A DNA stretch of 64,000 nucleotides. Source: Gloeopeniophorella convolvens (lineage: Eukaryota; Basidiomycota; Agaricomycetes; Russulales). Made by a program: the position numbers and the translations under genes. Below the pieces are notes generated by a model that saw nothing but the letters and a program-made list of their open reading frames with translations, made no database searches and was not told the origin of the DNA. The stretch covers positions 52,315 through 116,314 of the forward strand of contig WTXD01000073.1 in assembly GCA_022496205.1 (NCBI GenBank). Reading direction: 5' to 3'. How positions within the stretch are numbered: position 1 is the first letter of the stretch; the number at the start of each line of letters is the position of its first letter. Positions 11,785 to 22,393 of the stretch are shown one piece after another.

Positions 11785-12181
11785 ATGTCTGAGAAGCTCG
11801 ACACAACTTCCACCTCCACCGACGCCGCCATTGGCGGCGCAGCGGGTAGCACAGGCCCCAAGGCGATCATCAAGAATGTCGATATGAGCGAGGAGATGCA
11901 ACAGGAGAGCGTGGACATCGCCTCGGCTGCCCTTGAGAAGTTCAACATCGAGAAGGACATTGCCGCGCAGATAAAGAAGGAGTTCGACAGACGCCATGGG
12001 CCTACCTGGCACGTCGTTGTCGGCAAGAACTTCGGAAGCTATGTAACTCACGGTACGCGTCTTGTTCTGCCTCGCCGCCATGAACTGATCAATACCGCTC
12101 AACTACCTCGCTGCTGCAGAAACCAAGCACTTCATCTACTTTTACATCGGCTCCCTCGCGATTCTCATCTGGAAGTCATAG
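11785..12181 (+). CDS. Dynein light chain LC8 (DYNLL type)
   Basis: Small dimeric hub protein of cytoplasmic dynein that also binds many short linear motifs. Exons are 11785-12052 and 12120-12181 (109 aa). The LC8 core is nearly canonical: VIKN-like [51 protein letters not shown], then [12 protein letters not shown] across the intron. It is about 20 residues longer than typical 89-residue LC8 because of an N-terminal Ser/Thr/Gly-rich leader ([17 protein letters not shown]). The ATG follows CACC. The normal C-terminal LLFKSG is replaced by ILIWKS. It converges with the AXL2-like gene, 267 bp between stops. Confidence 0.95.
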
Positions 12182-12448
12182 GGTGCGGGTCTTGTGGGAC
12201 GTTGAGCGGGCGGATACACAGGGCAGCGGGCATGCCATCTCCCTCTTTCTTCTGCGCCATAGGCACCATCGATTGAACAGTCCTTCTGCTTTCGTGAATT
12301 CCAATCTGTAGCCCATTTCCTCTTTTCTCCTGCGCCTGCGGGTGCCACATGCTGGTGCAACGTGTTCAGCGAGACACGCGTCTATCAATCAATACAACAC
12401 GCGATACAAATACATCGGGCCATATACGTATGTAGTCTGTACTTGGGT

Positions 12449-15196
12449 TTAACCGCCTCGCGCGAGCACTTCAATCACCGCCTGGGCAACACACACCCTT
12501 TCAGCCGAGTATACCCCTACATGCACCTCACCTACGTCGTCCGCCCGCGGCACGCCCCAAAACTTGACCGTATCTCGGTGTCGATCTCCACGCGCTGTGT
12601 CCAGGTCTGCGTACAGGAACGCTGGTAGCAGTTCACCCGAAGCACGCCGTGCGGAGAGGCTGCCCGAACTGGCGCCAGCGCGCACGGGCAGGCGGAAGCG
12701 GAAGCGCTCGCCTACGCGCACCAGCACACGCAGAACGTCGCCCCGCGCGCTGCTACCAACGCTCGACCGTGCTCGATGCGACGACTCCAGCGATGAGAAT
12801 GATCCCGACGCCTCCCTTGCATCCTCGCCCAGCGCGCGGACGTAACGTAGCCCCACGTGCAAGTCGTCCACCTCGCCAGCAGGCGCAGTGGGCACCCGCA
12901 CGACGCTCGCGCTCAGGCTCGATGCTCGCGCAGGCACCGCCCTGTCTCCGGTGGTGCCCGCACCGTTGAGCGGCGCCAGCGCATGTCCCGCGGTGAACGG
13001 CACAATACGAGCTCCATCGTCCTTGTGCGACTGAGCGCTCGTGCTGCGCACGCTGCGTACGCTCCGAGCTCGTGCGGCGCGCTGCACGACAGCTTCCGCC
13101 GCATGAGAGCGCATGGACGAGTCGGATGCGAGGGACATGACGGAGTCAACTGAGCGCCGTGCAGGCGTTACGGCGGGTACTGGTGCTCGCGGCGGCGCAA
13201 AATCTGGGCGGCGCTGAGGGATTGAACGATCGCCCGTCGAAGACGAAGGCGAACCGTGAAGGCTCGATACCGCGCCCGGGTAGTCCACTGGCTCGTAACC
13301 CGCCAGCGCGGGGACGCCCGGCGTAGCAGGAGTGTTTGGTACGCGCGGGTGGTCCGCCTCCAATACGAGCACGGGTTTCCCGATGGCAGACTTGCGCGCG
13401 CGCCGGTAGCGATTGCTGACGTTGCGTACTGTCGCGCGTAGCCGACCCATGAACTCGGCCTTGCTCAACTGGCCCGGACTAGCCAGGGTGCGGCCGTCGC
13501 CTGAAGATGACGTGTGCGTTGCTGCGCGTGCCAGCCCGAGGCCGAGCTCCCTATACCGCCCGGTCGCATCCGTGCCATAGCCCTTTTCCGCGTCGTCGTC
13601 GTCGGCCTCCGCATTTGCAATATTCCCGATGCCGTACCATTGCCTTTCATTCCCGGACATTGCACGAGCCGCAGCCGCACCAGTGAGCGCAGAATCTGGC
13701 GTGTGTGCCCAACGGCGAAACACGGCGAGCAAAAAACCGAGCCCCAACATCCCGCCAATGAGTCCAAAGGTGATACCCAGCGCAAGAGCAAGCTTCTTTC
13801 GTGCCATACGAGCTCCCGGTCCGACCGTAGGTTGCGTGTGCTTGTAGTCTGCGGGAGTAAGCGAAATTGGGAGACTGGTGTGTGACGTCGAGTGGGTGAC
13901 CCGGGAATACGCAGTGAATGAAGCAGTGATATGGTTATAATTAATGCCCGACGACGGGATGGTGCCAGACAAAAGCGCAGTGCTGGTATCAAAATGAAGA
14001 TATGCGTCGGCATCCTTGGGTTCGTATGACGCTGTCAGGTTCACGTCATCCCCATACGTCGCGTTTGAGAAGAATTGAGTCAGGCTGAAGTGTACATCTT
14101 GGCCGGGACCAGCGAGGATCGGAGGAAGTGAGGGTTGCAAGAAGAACGAGGGTACCACTGCGATCTCGACTAGAGTGCGCAGAGTTTGGTTGAAAGAGGT
14201 GGTGAGGATTACAGGGAGAACGGTTTTGTCGCCTGTGCTGAGATCATCCGGGGGCTGACCAGTAAGCCGGCGTGAGTCCGTGTCATAGTGAAGCCAGGTG
14301 TACTGTAAGGTGTCAATCTCTAGCAAAGCTACATCTTGAGTATCAATAGCACTGCCATCGACCAGCACGCCAGCATAATCTATCGGTGAGTTCAGCGACA
14401 CGTCAAGATTGGAAGACGACGTGATATTGATCGTGGGAAGGGTTCCGGATGTTGTGTGCAACTCGCGGGATGCAATCACCACGTTGAAGGGTACAGACGC
14501 AATAGAGAAGCCATCCTCGTCAGACGCATGTAGTGCAAGTGAGAGCACATAAGGGGTCGGAAGAGAGCGGACAGGCGGGGCCACTCCGTCCAGCGTGATT
14601 CCTCTAGGATCGAACACCATCCAAGGTGGAAGTGGAGAGCCGTCAACCTGCAGGGCAGCGTACTGGATGCCGTCAGGGCTGGTGAATGTGTTGCCCTCGA
14701 AGCCGATGCTGAAAGACCAGCTGGATGGAATGCGAAGCGTTGGATTGTCTTCTTGAAGCGCTGAGTGCTCGGATAGCAGAAACACAGATGATAGCGATGG
14801 ATTATCTGGTCTGAACTGCGAAGAGACGGAGATGGTGAGGTTCGGCGCAGGGTATGACGTGACACAGAGTGAGACAGACGACGAGGCAGAGTCAGACGTG
14901 TCGGGGTCTTTTGCGACAACTTTGATGTGCGGCGTACCCTCGTCGTCCGAGGAAGGCGTCCCACGGAAAGTCCGAGTGGCAGAGTCGAACGAGAGCCATG
15001 CCGGTAGTGGAGACGCCGAGTACACTAGAGTCGAGTTCCTCTCAGATACGAAGGTGCTATCCGAAAAAGCCCAGGAGAAAGACGCATTCGTGCGGGCCAC
15101 GGGAGGGAGCTGGCTGTTGAGCGGGAAGAACACGGAGACGGAAGTGGCAAGGACGAGTGCGACATGGGCCAATAGAGGGAAAAGAACGAAGAACAT
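12449..15196 (-). CDS. AXL2-like plasma-membrane protein with cadherin-like (CADG) domains
   Basis: A single-exon frame of 915 residues. It has a signal peptide (residues 1-18, hydrophobic FVLFPLLAHVALVLA) and four consecutive beta-sandwich segments of dystroglycan/cadherin type, with the recurrent pattern LPxWLxFDxxTRTFxGTP (near 45-65, LPPWMVFDPRGITLDG near 190, and weaker copies near 300 and 385). A basic-flanked transmembrane helix follows at about 467-490 (LALALGITFGLIGGMLGLGF). The cytoplasmic tail of about 420 residues is Ser/Arg/Ala-rich. The order matches the yeast Axl2 bud-site landmark and its filamentous-fungal homologues, which act in polarity and septin organisation. That role here is by homology. 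It starts 241 bp from the divergent glycosylase gene. Confidence 0.85.
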   Translation of the reverse strand: MFFVLFPLLAHVALVLATSVSVFFPLNSQLPPVARTNASFSWAFSDSTFVSERNSTLVYSASPLPAWLSFDSATRTFRGTPSSDDEGTPHIKVVAKDPDTSDSASSSVSLCVTSYPAPNLTISVSSQFRPDNPSLSSVFLLSEHSALQEDNPTLRIPSSWSFSIGFEGNTFTSPDGIQYAALQVDGSPLPPWMVFDPRGITLDGVAPPVRSLPTPYVLSLALHASDEDGFSIASVPFNVVIASRELHTTSGTLPTINITSSSNLDVSLNSPIDYAGVLVDGSAIDTQDVALLEIDTLQYTWLHYDTDSRRLTGQPPDDLSTGDKTVLPVILTTSFNQTLRTLVEIAVVPSFFLQPSLPPILAGPGQDVHFSLTQFFSNATYGDDVNLTASYEPKDADAYLHFDTSTALLSGTIPSSGINYNHITASFTAYSRVTHSTSHTSLPISLTPADYKHTQPTVGPGARMARKKLALALGITFGLIGGMLGLGFLLAVFRRWAHTPDSALTGAAAARAMSGNERQWYGIGNIANAEADDDDAEKGYGTDATGRYRELGLGLARAATHTSSSGDGRTLASPGQLSKAEFMGRLRATVRNVSNRYRRARKSAIGKPVLVLEADHPRVPNTPATPGVPALAGYEPVDYPGAVSSLHGSPSSSTGDRSIPQRRPDFAPPRAPVPAVTPARRSVDSVMSLASDSSMRSHAAEAVVQRAARARSVRSVRSTSAQSHKDDGARIVPFTAGHALAPLNGAGTTGDRAVPARASSLSASVVRVPTAPAGEVDDLHVGLRYVRALGEDAREASGSFSSLESSHRARSSVGSSARGDVLRVLVRVGERFRFRLPVRAGASSGSLSARRASGELLPAFLYADLDTARGDRHRDTVKFWGVPRADDVGEVHVGVYSAERVCVAQAVIEVLARGG

Positions 15197-15437
15197 AGCG
15201 ATGAGATATGAATGAGGGTGAGGCGTCGGGGTGCACGAGCGCGATGTCGTCCAGCGACCTCGCTGCTGGGTATGACGACGAACGAAGCAAGAACGGCGGC
15301 GGCGGTGCAGCGACGGTGGCGGCGGTGGTCAGGAGGGGACAAGCGAGAACCGAAAGTCGCGGCCCCAAAAGGAAGGCAAACCACGCACGCGCGCTAGCTA
15401 GCACTACTCACTCAGCTTACACCTTGCCCGCCGGTGT

Positions 15438-16469
15438 ATGACACTGCAACAATCAACCCATTCTAGATTCTTCCCTCGTCCATACCAACCGGAAACCGAT
15501 GGGCCTCCAACATGCACACCTATTGCAGCGAAAGAGAAGCTCTTCATAGCCACCCAAAGCCTACACGCTTCAGTACGCGATGCAGTCCGGCGAGAGCACC
15601 TTCAGCTGCTGCGGGAGTCTCCGGGATACGCGTCCTTCTTTCTGGATTCACTCAATCGCTACCAGAGGTTGCTCGAGGCAAAACCCGTTCTCATACAAGG
15701 TGCGCCTGCCGCGGCATCGCATCATGTTTCACTGGTCACCCATCGTAGCGTTGGATACCCGGTCAGAATGTGTCGCGGATGACCCTTGGAAGCTCCTCGT
15801 CTCAGTAATGCTCTTGAATAAAACTGCAGGGCGTATCGCCGTTCCGGTGTTTTGGGCCGTCATTCAGCGTTGGCCGACTCCAGATTCGCTCGCACACGGT
15901 GAGCCTGTCCCTCATTCTAACTTACTTATAGTGATCACTGAAATCGCCCCACCCTCATGCACGTGGTAGCGGACCCTGCCCAGCTCGAAAACTGCATCCG
16001 CTGCCTCGGCCTGCAGTCCATCCGCGCGAAGCGCCTCATTTCGCTCTCTACCGCCTATATGTCGTCACCCGAGGAATCCGAGGACTCCGCGCATCAATGG
16101 CGCAAGCCGCCGTCACAGTACCCGCACCATACACAGGTCTCTCACCTCCCGGGGAGTGGCCCATATGCGCTAGACTCGTACCGCATATACTGCGGCGGCC
16201 CTGACGCATGGCGCGGCGTTGTGCCCGCGGATAAGGAGCTCATACGCTACCTCGTGCGTCTATTCGCGTCGTGCCTATTCCCATTGTGTTTCCACAGCTA
16301 ATGAAATCGATTTCGTGTGTTGTACGCACCGCGAATATAGAAGTGGCGTTGGGCTGCCGATGGTATGCAGTGGTCTCCGGCATTGGGTGTCACCGGACCT
16401 GCAAGTGAAACATATCTCGAGCAACTCATTCACGAACTGCTCATGTTTGAACCTTATTCTCCCTGGTAG
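15438..16469 (+). CDS. HhH-GPD DNA glycosylase, MBD4-like
   Basis: Base-excision-repair glycosylase of the HhH-GPD superfamily, closest in pattern to the catalytic domain of MBD4 (T:G / U:G mismatch). Exons are 15438-15699, 15749-15898, 15970-16253 and 16341-16469 (274 aa). Diagnostic stretches are DDPWKLLVSVMLLNKTAG, VFWAVIQRWPTP, CIRCLGLQSIRAKRLISLS, the helix-hairpin-helix/Gly-Pro-Asp loop HLPGSGPYALDSYRIYC with the presumed catalytic Asp in ALDSYR, and WRGVVPADKELIRYLKWRWA across the last intron. No methyl-CpG-binding domain precedes it, as in plant and fungal forms. The first 90 residues are unassigned. It probably shares a divergent promoter with the AXL2-like gene. Confidence 0.88.
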
Positions 16470-16812
16470 CCTCCCAGTACTCAGCGGTCCGAATCCCACT
16501 TTGCTAATTTCGTCTGGCCAGGCTGATCTCGTCCATACATGTGTAAATGGCCAGACTCTCTAAAATCGTCGTACCTACCAAACCCAGCTGTCAATAGCAT
16601 TCTCTTCTAAGTTACAGCAGTTGGACTCGGCTGAAGAACCTACACATTTTGATATCTCGATCACAACTTCTGTCGTCTAAGTATCGTAAATCCGGGACAT
16701 GACGAAGAAAGCAAACAAGGAGGAAATGTATCATAAAGTGATGAGCATCAAACTGGTATATCATCCCACGTTGCGAGGACCCGAAAAGAGAGAAAAGGCT
16801 ACCGAGAACCCC
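16470..16812. other. Short convergent intergenic spacer
   Basis: Spacer between the stops of the glycosylase (+) and the importin gene (-). It would hold both 3' UTRs. No other feature is seen. Confidence 0.6.
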
Positions 16813-19800
16813 TCACGCCCTCGGCACGAACGGCGTCAACCCCGCCGCCTGTATCTTGTCAGGCGACTGCGTGTTTAGCGCGCCAATCAGCCCGATCAGT
16901 CCCGCGCGCACATCGTCGCCGACCTGATCGGGCCCATTAGGGTCCAGCACGTGCGCGAATACGCGTAAGAGCCCGTCCAGGTACGGCGAAAGCGCATCCG
17001 GCTGCGTCTGGGAGAGGAAGATCACCGCGCGAAACACTGGCCTATTCTCCAGTAGATCGTTCTGCAGGGGCAGCGCCGCAAATAGCACAGGCAGCACTTG
17101 CGTGAGTGGCACACCAGCAGCGTTGCGGAGGATCAGCCGCGCCACCGCGCCTGCCGCATTGTCGCGAGCATTCAACCGCGGCGCGGGTGCGTCTGCGGGC
17201 ACGTCGAACAGTGGTTGTAGTGCACCGAGTAAGGCGATGTACTGCGGGGACAGGTCCTGTTCTGAATTCTCCACGAGGAGACCGGTCGCGAATGCCGCGT
17301 TGCTCTGCACCTCCGCGTCGGGGTCACCAACCGCGCGCCAAAGCAGCTCAAGGAGGGGCTCCGTCGACGGGGTGATCGCGCCTTTCATTCCCGAGATGAT
17401 CTCGGCCAAGCAACCAATAGCAGACGAACGGTCGCTGAGGGAGCGGTTTTTCTTCTGAAGAACAAGATATGATCTTAGTCTGTGTGTGGCCGAGCGTAGA
17501 GACAGTGTCACGTACGTAGTACTTTGCTATAAGAGGGAAGAATGTGCCAAAGGCCTGCGAGAAGTCGGCACCGAGAGCATTGGCCATGGAGGCGACGAGG
17601 TCGCCGGCGGATGAGATCAGCACAGAGTCGTACTCGGCCTGGTCCTCAGGTGCCTCTTCATCCGCATCTTGATCTGGGTCTTGCTGACAGATGGCTTTCT
17701 GCTCGAGGATTTGCACCGCGATTGAGCAGAGCGTGTCGTAATCTGAGAAACATGCAAATTTAGCATATCTTCCAACAAGCAAGGGTAGGAGACTTACACT
17801 TCTCGAGGATGGCCGGCCCAATCTTGTTGATGGTCTCTGCAAGACCAACGCAGAGCGTGGAAACGACGCCCCTGCCAGGAGCATGTCAGAATTTCCCTCC
17901 CACATAATACAAGACGCACTTATTGTCCTCGCTCTCATACATATCTAACAGCTGAGGGAGAGCGTGGTCGATAAGTTCCTTGACATTCTGATTGAGAGGT
18001 TGCTGTTGAGATGTCGTGATGAGAGTCTGTCAAGCTTTGTTCCAACCAGACGTACCACGCTAGCACCGGGTTGCCACTCGGGTGCTCCACTAAGTTCATA
18101 GAACGTGCGGATGATCTTGAGCAGCGAATCAGTTGCGGACTTGCGGATTCCCTCGTAATAGTGCGGTAGAAGGGAGATAAGCTCAAGCGCAGTTTGCTCA
18201 ACAAATGGGAGGAAGTGCTCGCGCGTAGAAGCAAAGAGCGTGCCGAGTGTGTCTGCGGCGATCTCCTTTTCGACGGCAACTGCGCTGTTTACATCGAGCA
18301 TCTTCTCCAAGTCGATATCCACCTCCTCGGCACCCGAGGCTTCATCTTCAACAGAGATCGCGTTTGCCGGCGATGAACCAGATGCGAACGCCTGGGCATC
18401 CGCGATTGTGACTGTGGCCAACAATTATATCAACGAATTTCAACCAACAAGGGGAAGCAGAGCGTACGAGGTTGCGATTCCTGTCCGTTCTCCTCCTGCT
18501 TCAAACTTGCAATGAGGGAAGGCACAACAGCCGGGAGCGAAGGTGCAAACTCTTCCCCAAACACGCTAGCCATGACGCCAAAGAAGAGGAAACTGCACTC
18601 TCGTAGCCGTGCACTTCCAAGTTCGATGCCTTGGAAGGCCTGCTTCATGAGTGGTTCATAGTACGGCCGGAATAACTCCTTTCCGACGGCCTCGGCGAAT
18701 GTGCCAACGGTGTCCATGGTGATGCCACGCAGTTCGGTCTCTTCTCCCTCGCCGGTGAGAATGAGGAAGTGCTGCATGCGGCCCATGGTTTGCTGGAAGT
18801 ACGGCTCGAACTGTGATTTGGATGCGTGCGCAGCGCTACCGATGGCCCCCGTCACGACGGCTTTGACGTTTAGCGGGGCAGTCTCCAGCAATCCCGAGAG
18901 TCGTTCCATGATAAGCGGAAGGTACTGATCGATGACGTCGTGCAGAACCTCGAGCAACGCATCGAGCGCGGTGCATGCCGAACGCTGCGTTGCTGGATCC
19001 GCGACGAGCGCCATGATGGCCTGTATGCTTCAGATCAGCGATAAATCAAGGCAATACAACCAATCAACGAACCGGAACCAACACAGCGTGACGCGAGACA
19101 CATTCATCTTCAAGCCACTCGCATAGGCAGCTGACTGCAACGCACGTAGCCCTCCGCACGCCGGCATCGGCGTCTTGCAGGCCCGCTTCAATAACGGGCC
19201 ACACCTGGCCCATGAGCGGCGTCATATACTCGCTACAACCTTCCACGGACACGCCGAGTGCGAGCATAGCGCCTCTACGGTGTGCTCCATCAGGAGACGA
19301 GAAATACTGCTGGATTTGGTTGCGAAGAGCGGGGAACACTTGTGTAGGGGGAAGGGACGTGGCCAGAGTATCGATGATACGCAACGCGGACTTCACCAAA
19401 CGTCAGGGGGAAGCTAGGAGAATTGGTTCGCAGGCTTACGCGGGCAGGAGCGTCGTCATCGATATCCTCAGGCTCTTCCTCAGTGGTGATGGGCATAAGA
19501 CCATCGAGAATCGCAGCAGCAAGATTGTTGCTCTGAATTTTCGATTTTTTACTGTTAACAAGAGGTCAGCTGATGCAACTTTGGGTTGTGTGAATAAGCA
19601 TACTATTGAACGGTCCAGTTGAGTGCGTTGAGCGCGAGGATGCGCAACTCAGGGTCGACGTTGCGATTTGAACCGGCCTGGATAAAGAATTGGACGAGTT
19701 GAGGGATGTGCTGACTCAATAGCGGTATCTCCTACGTGGAGAATGTGAATTCACGTCATGTCTAGCATGCAAGTACGCACCAAGATGAGAAGGGTCTCAA

Positions 19801-20848
19801 AGACGTCGAACAGGTGACGGGCGTTGGCTTCGTCTCCTGCTTCAAGCGTCTGAGCGAGAACTTGAATCATCAGGGGGAGGAGATGTTGGAATGATTTCTG
19901 ATGCATCGGTGAGATGAAGCTTCGATAAAGCACGGCACGAATCCGCTTACAATGTCAGCCTTATCGTCAGAATCGATGTACTGAGCAATGGTGCCCAGAG
20001 ATCTAACGCAGATCAATGCGTTGCACGTGTCGTAAGGCAGATCAAGCCCTACCTAACAGTGGTTACGCGGACCTCCGCACTCTCAGGGTCCTGCAAGAGA
20101 CCCTCGAAAAGCTTGAAGAAGCTTTGCAAATGCTCCTGGAAGCCCTCGACGATTGTCTCCAGTACGGTATAGAGGATGTACACTCCGACTTCGCGATGGG
20201 CGGCTTGGGGCGAGGTGGCTGTCTCGTGGAGATAAGGGAGAAGTCGAGGCCATCCGCCTACGGGGATCTCAATACCCGCGATGGCAGCAATAACCCGGGC
20301 AGTGGAGTGGCGAACAAGGGCACTTCGGAAGGTAGGGCCATTACTTTGGGGAATGATACGAAAATACTCGATACGCACTTAGACTCGCGAAGGACGATCT
20401 CTGGCAACTGTGTCTTGAGCTGTTCGCGGTCTGCTTGTGGGACCTGTAACCAGAGATTGCCGCTGTTGGTTGAGACGCGTTTGCGCATCTCAATGGCGGC
20501 CAGTTGCCTGACCTAGTGATAACGACACGTCGAATAAGCGAGATCACCACACCCCGAGGATCCACTGACGGGAATTTCCTGCGAGTTCGCGATAATGTTC
20601 GCGAGGGCAGGGATACATGCCGGATTTTTGTAAAACTCTTTGTTGAGCTGTGCTGTAGCCTGAAGGAGGTGTTCGAGTCGGAAATTGTGGGGAAAACCGA
20701 GGACGGGTGCTCACGGCCTTGAGCTGAATAGTGTCATTACTCGTAGATTGGAGGAGGAGATTGTGCAGGTTCTGCACAAAATTAGGCTAGAAAAAAATCC
20801 AGTGAGGATACGCTGAGCACAGGGAGCGCTGCAGAGGCTCACATCCAT
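16813..20848 (-). CDS. Importin-beta family karyopherin (Kap123 / importin-4 type)
   Basis: Nuclear transport receptor for ribosomal proteins and histones in its family, built from HEAT repeats. There are 16 exons, 5' to 3' on the minus strand: 20848-20843, 20786-20715, 20659-20570, 20512-20379, 20322-20053, 20002-19951, 19897-19781, 19731-19604, 19551-19440, 19390-19085, 19020-18468, 18411-18056, 18002-17920, 17871-17798, 17742-17516 and 17454-16813. All phases agree (1,073 aa, as expected for Kap123/IPO4). Exon 1 encodes only Met-Asp. The N-terminus has the Ran-binding-like segment (MD|PNFVQNLHNLLLQ, QLAAIEMRKRV). HEAT-like helices follow throughout, and an acidic loop lies near residue 790 (PDQDADEEAPEDQAE). 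Intron 4 has two possible in-frame acceptors. The one used (CCGAAG|T at 20323) matches the family spacing before LVRHSTARVIAAIAG. It ends 219 bp from the RQT4-like gene on the same strand. Confidence 0.93.
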
Positions 20849-21066
20849 GATAGTCGTAAGGAAGGGTGGAAGGAAGGTGGAGAGATGAAAGTAGGGATTA
20901 GGGCAAACGGCAGCGATGCTAATCCCAAAATTTTGGCGGAGTTTAATTTCCAATCGCGGCCAAGCGCCTTTTCCCTTTTCGGACTACAGATCGCCGCAAT
21001 CTAATCTAATCTAATCTGACCCGATAACGTACATCATCCGTCAACCGCCTCCCCCGCCACGGCCTC

Positions 21067-21925
21067 TCACCCGTTCGCACCGGAGACCCCTCGCCCTTTC
21101 CCTCTTCCCTGTTTTGCACCACGTCCTGGCTCAATGGCGGAAGGCGGTGGGGTGTACTGCACGGGCTCCCCGCGCAAATCGGTCCATCGAGTCGCTGACT
21201 GACGGGGCACGCGCATGTATTCGATCTCCCCCGGTGGCGCGGGCACACGCGGCGTCACAATTTCCACAGGGTCAGACAGCGGTATTGGAGGTGTTGCATA
21301 AGACTTGAATTTCACGACACCAGTGCTGGCGGTGAGCGATATCACGCGGTGCGTCGCCTCTGTTGGCTGCGACAACCCACGGGCCGCTCCGCCTCGAGCC
21401 AAGACTGGAAAAGCACCCTCCGCCAACCGTGCAGCCTCTGCGACTCGTCCTCGTTCCACGGCCTCTTCTTCAAGGGTCTGGGCGCGCAGTTCTTCGAGTC
21501 GTGTGAGCAGCGCAAGGCGTTCGGAGGGTGTGAGCAGCGCGGCGGCACAATGTGGGCATGCACGGGATGGTGGTTGCAATTCACAAAGTACAAGGCCGCA
21601 TTGCGAACATATTGGCGTGTACAGTGACAATCCATGGGTGCGTGCTGTAAACACGTTAGGATATAGTACAGACCATTGATCACAGCGTGTCGGGCGTACC
21701 CTGGCAGAAACAGCCATTGAGCATCGGATCGGCTTTGCTAGGATTTCCTAGATGGCGGAGGCTAGAAAGGAGATCATCAAGTTTGCGTATAGCTTCACTT
21801 TGGGGAGGCTCGGAAGTGGCCTTCGCTTTTCCCCGTGCTGGGGACCCCTTCCGAGGCGGTGGAGAAGGCCGGAGACGGTCCGATGGGAAGGATGAGTGGC
21901 CAACCCATGCTGTTCCGCGGTTCAT
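21067..21925 (-). CDS. RQT4/TRIP4-type C2HC5 zinc-finger protein (ASC-1 like)
   Basis: Exons are 21925-21700 and 21644-21067 (267 aa), joined by a GTACGC...TACAG intron that falls inside the zinc finger. The finger, about residues 71-110, reads CFCQ-ARTHGLSLYTPICSQCG then LVLCELQPPSRACPHC, the C2HC5 pattern of activating signal cointegrator 1 (human TRIP4, yeast Rqt4). In the family this subunit belongs to the complex that splits collided ribosomes. Downstream is a charged helix (LLTRLEELRAQTLEEEAVE) and a Gly/Arg-rich end (GRGAKQGRGKGRG). It is only about half the length of yeast or human homologues and has no ASCH domain, so it is a minimal form. The N-terminal 65 residues include a basic Pro/Ser segment. 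Confidence 0.82.
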
Positions 21926-22393
21926 TTGCTCCGCACGTATGGTTTGAGTCGAAGGTCAAAAGTTACTGTGGCTAAACCGTAGTAAGTTGTTGTGACAGTG
22001 TTGCCAGCCAGGCCGCTTGATCATGCGGTGCCGACACACGTGATCAACAGAAACCCAGCGCGAGTTTATATTTGTATTGGATGAGCGGGACCATTGAGTC
22101 TACCTTCAGTCCTTGAGTCTTTCTGCACTGCTGGACAAGTGCGTATCACACACTATTATCTGTACGTGCACCACAGTAGCATCTCTCTCAAAATCGGCAC
22201 GCGTCGTTAGCGTTTGGTTCGTGCCAGTGACAAGGCTCAACAAGACTTGTGATCAAGTGAATAGACGGAAAAGCACCTTGCGAGGAAAGCAATGCAGCTA
22301 TGATCGCTGCGGCAAGCGCTGCTACAGAGAGATATACACTGATGCATTCTCTTCCATCAGACATACGAATAAACAAGGTGCGTATGCAAAACA
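21926..22393. other. Intergenic, promoter of RQT4-like gene and 3' end of DCR2-like gene
   Basis: No coding signal. It contains the upstream DNA of the minus-strand RQT4-like gene. Confidence 0.5.
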
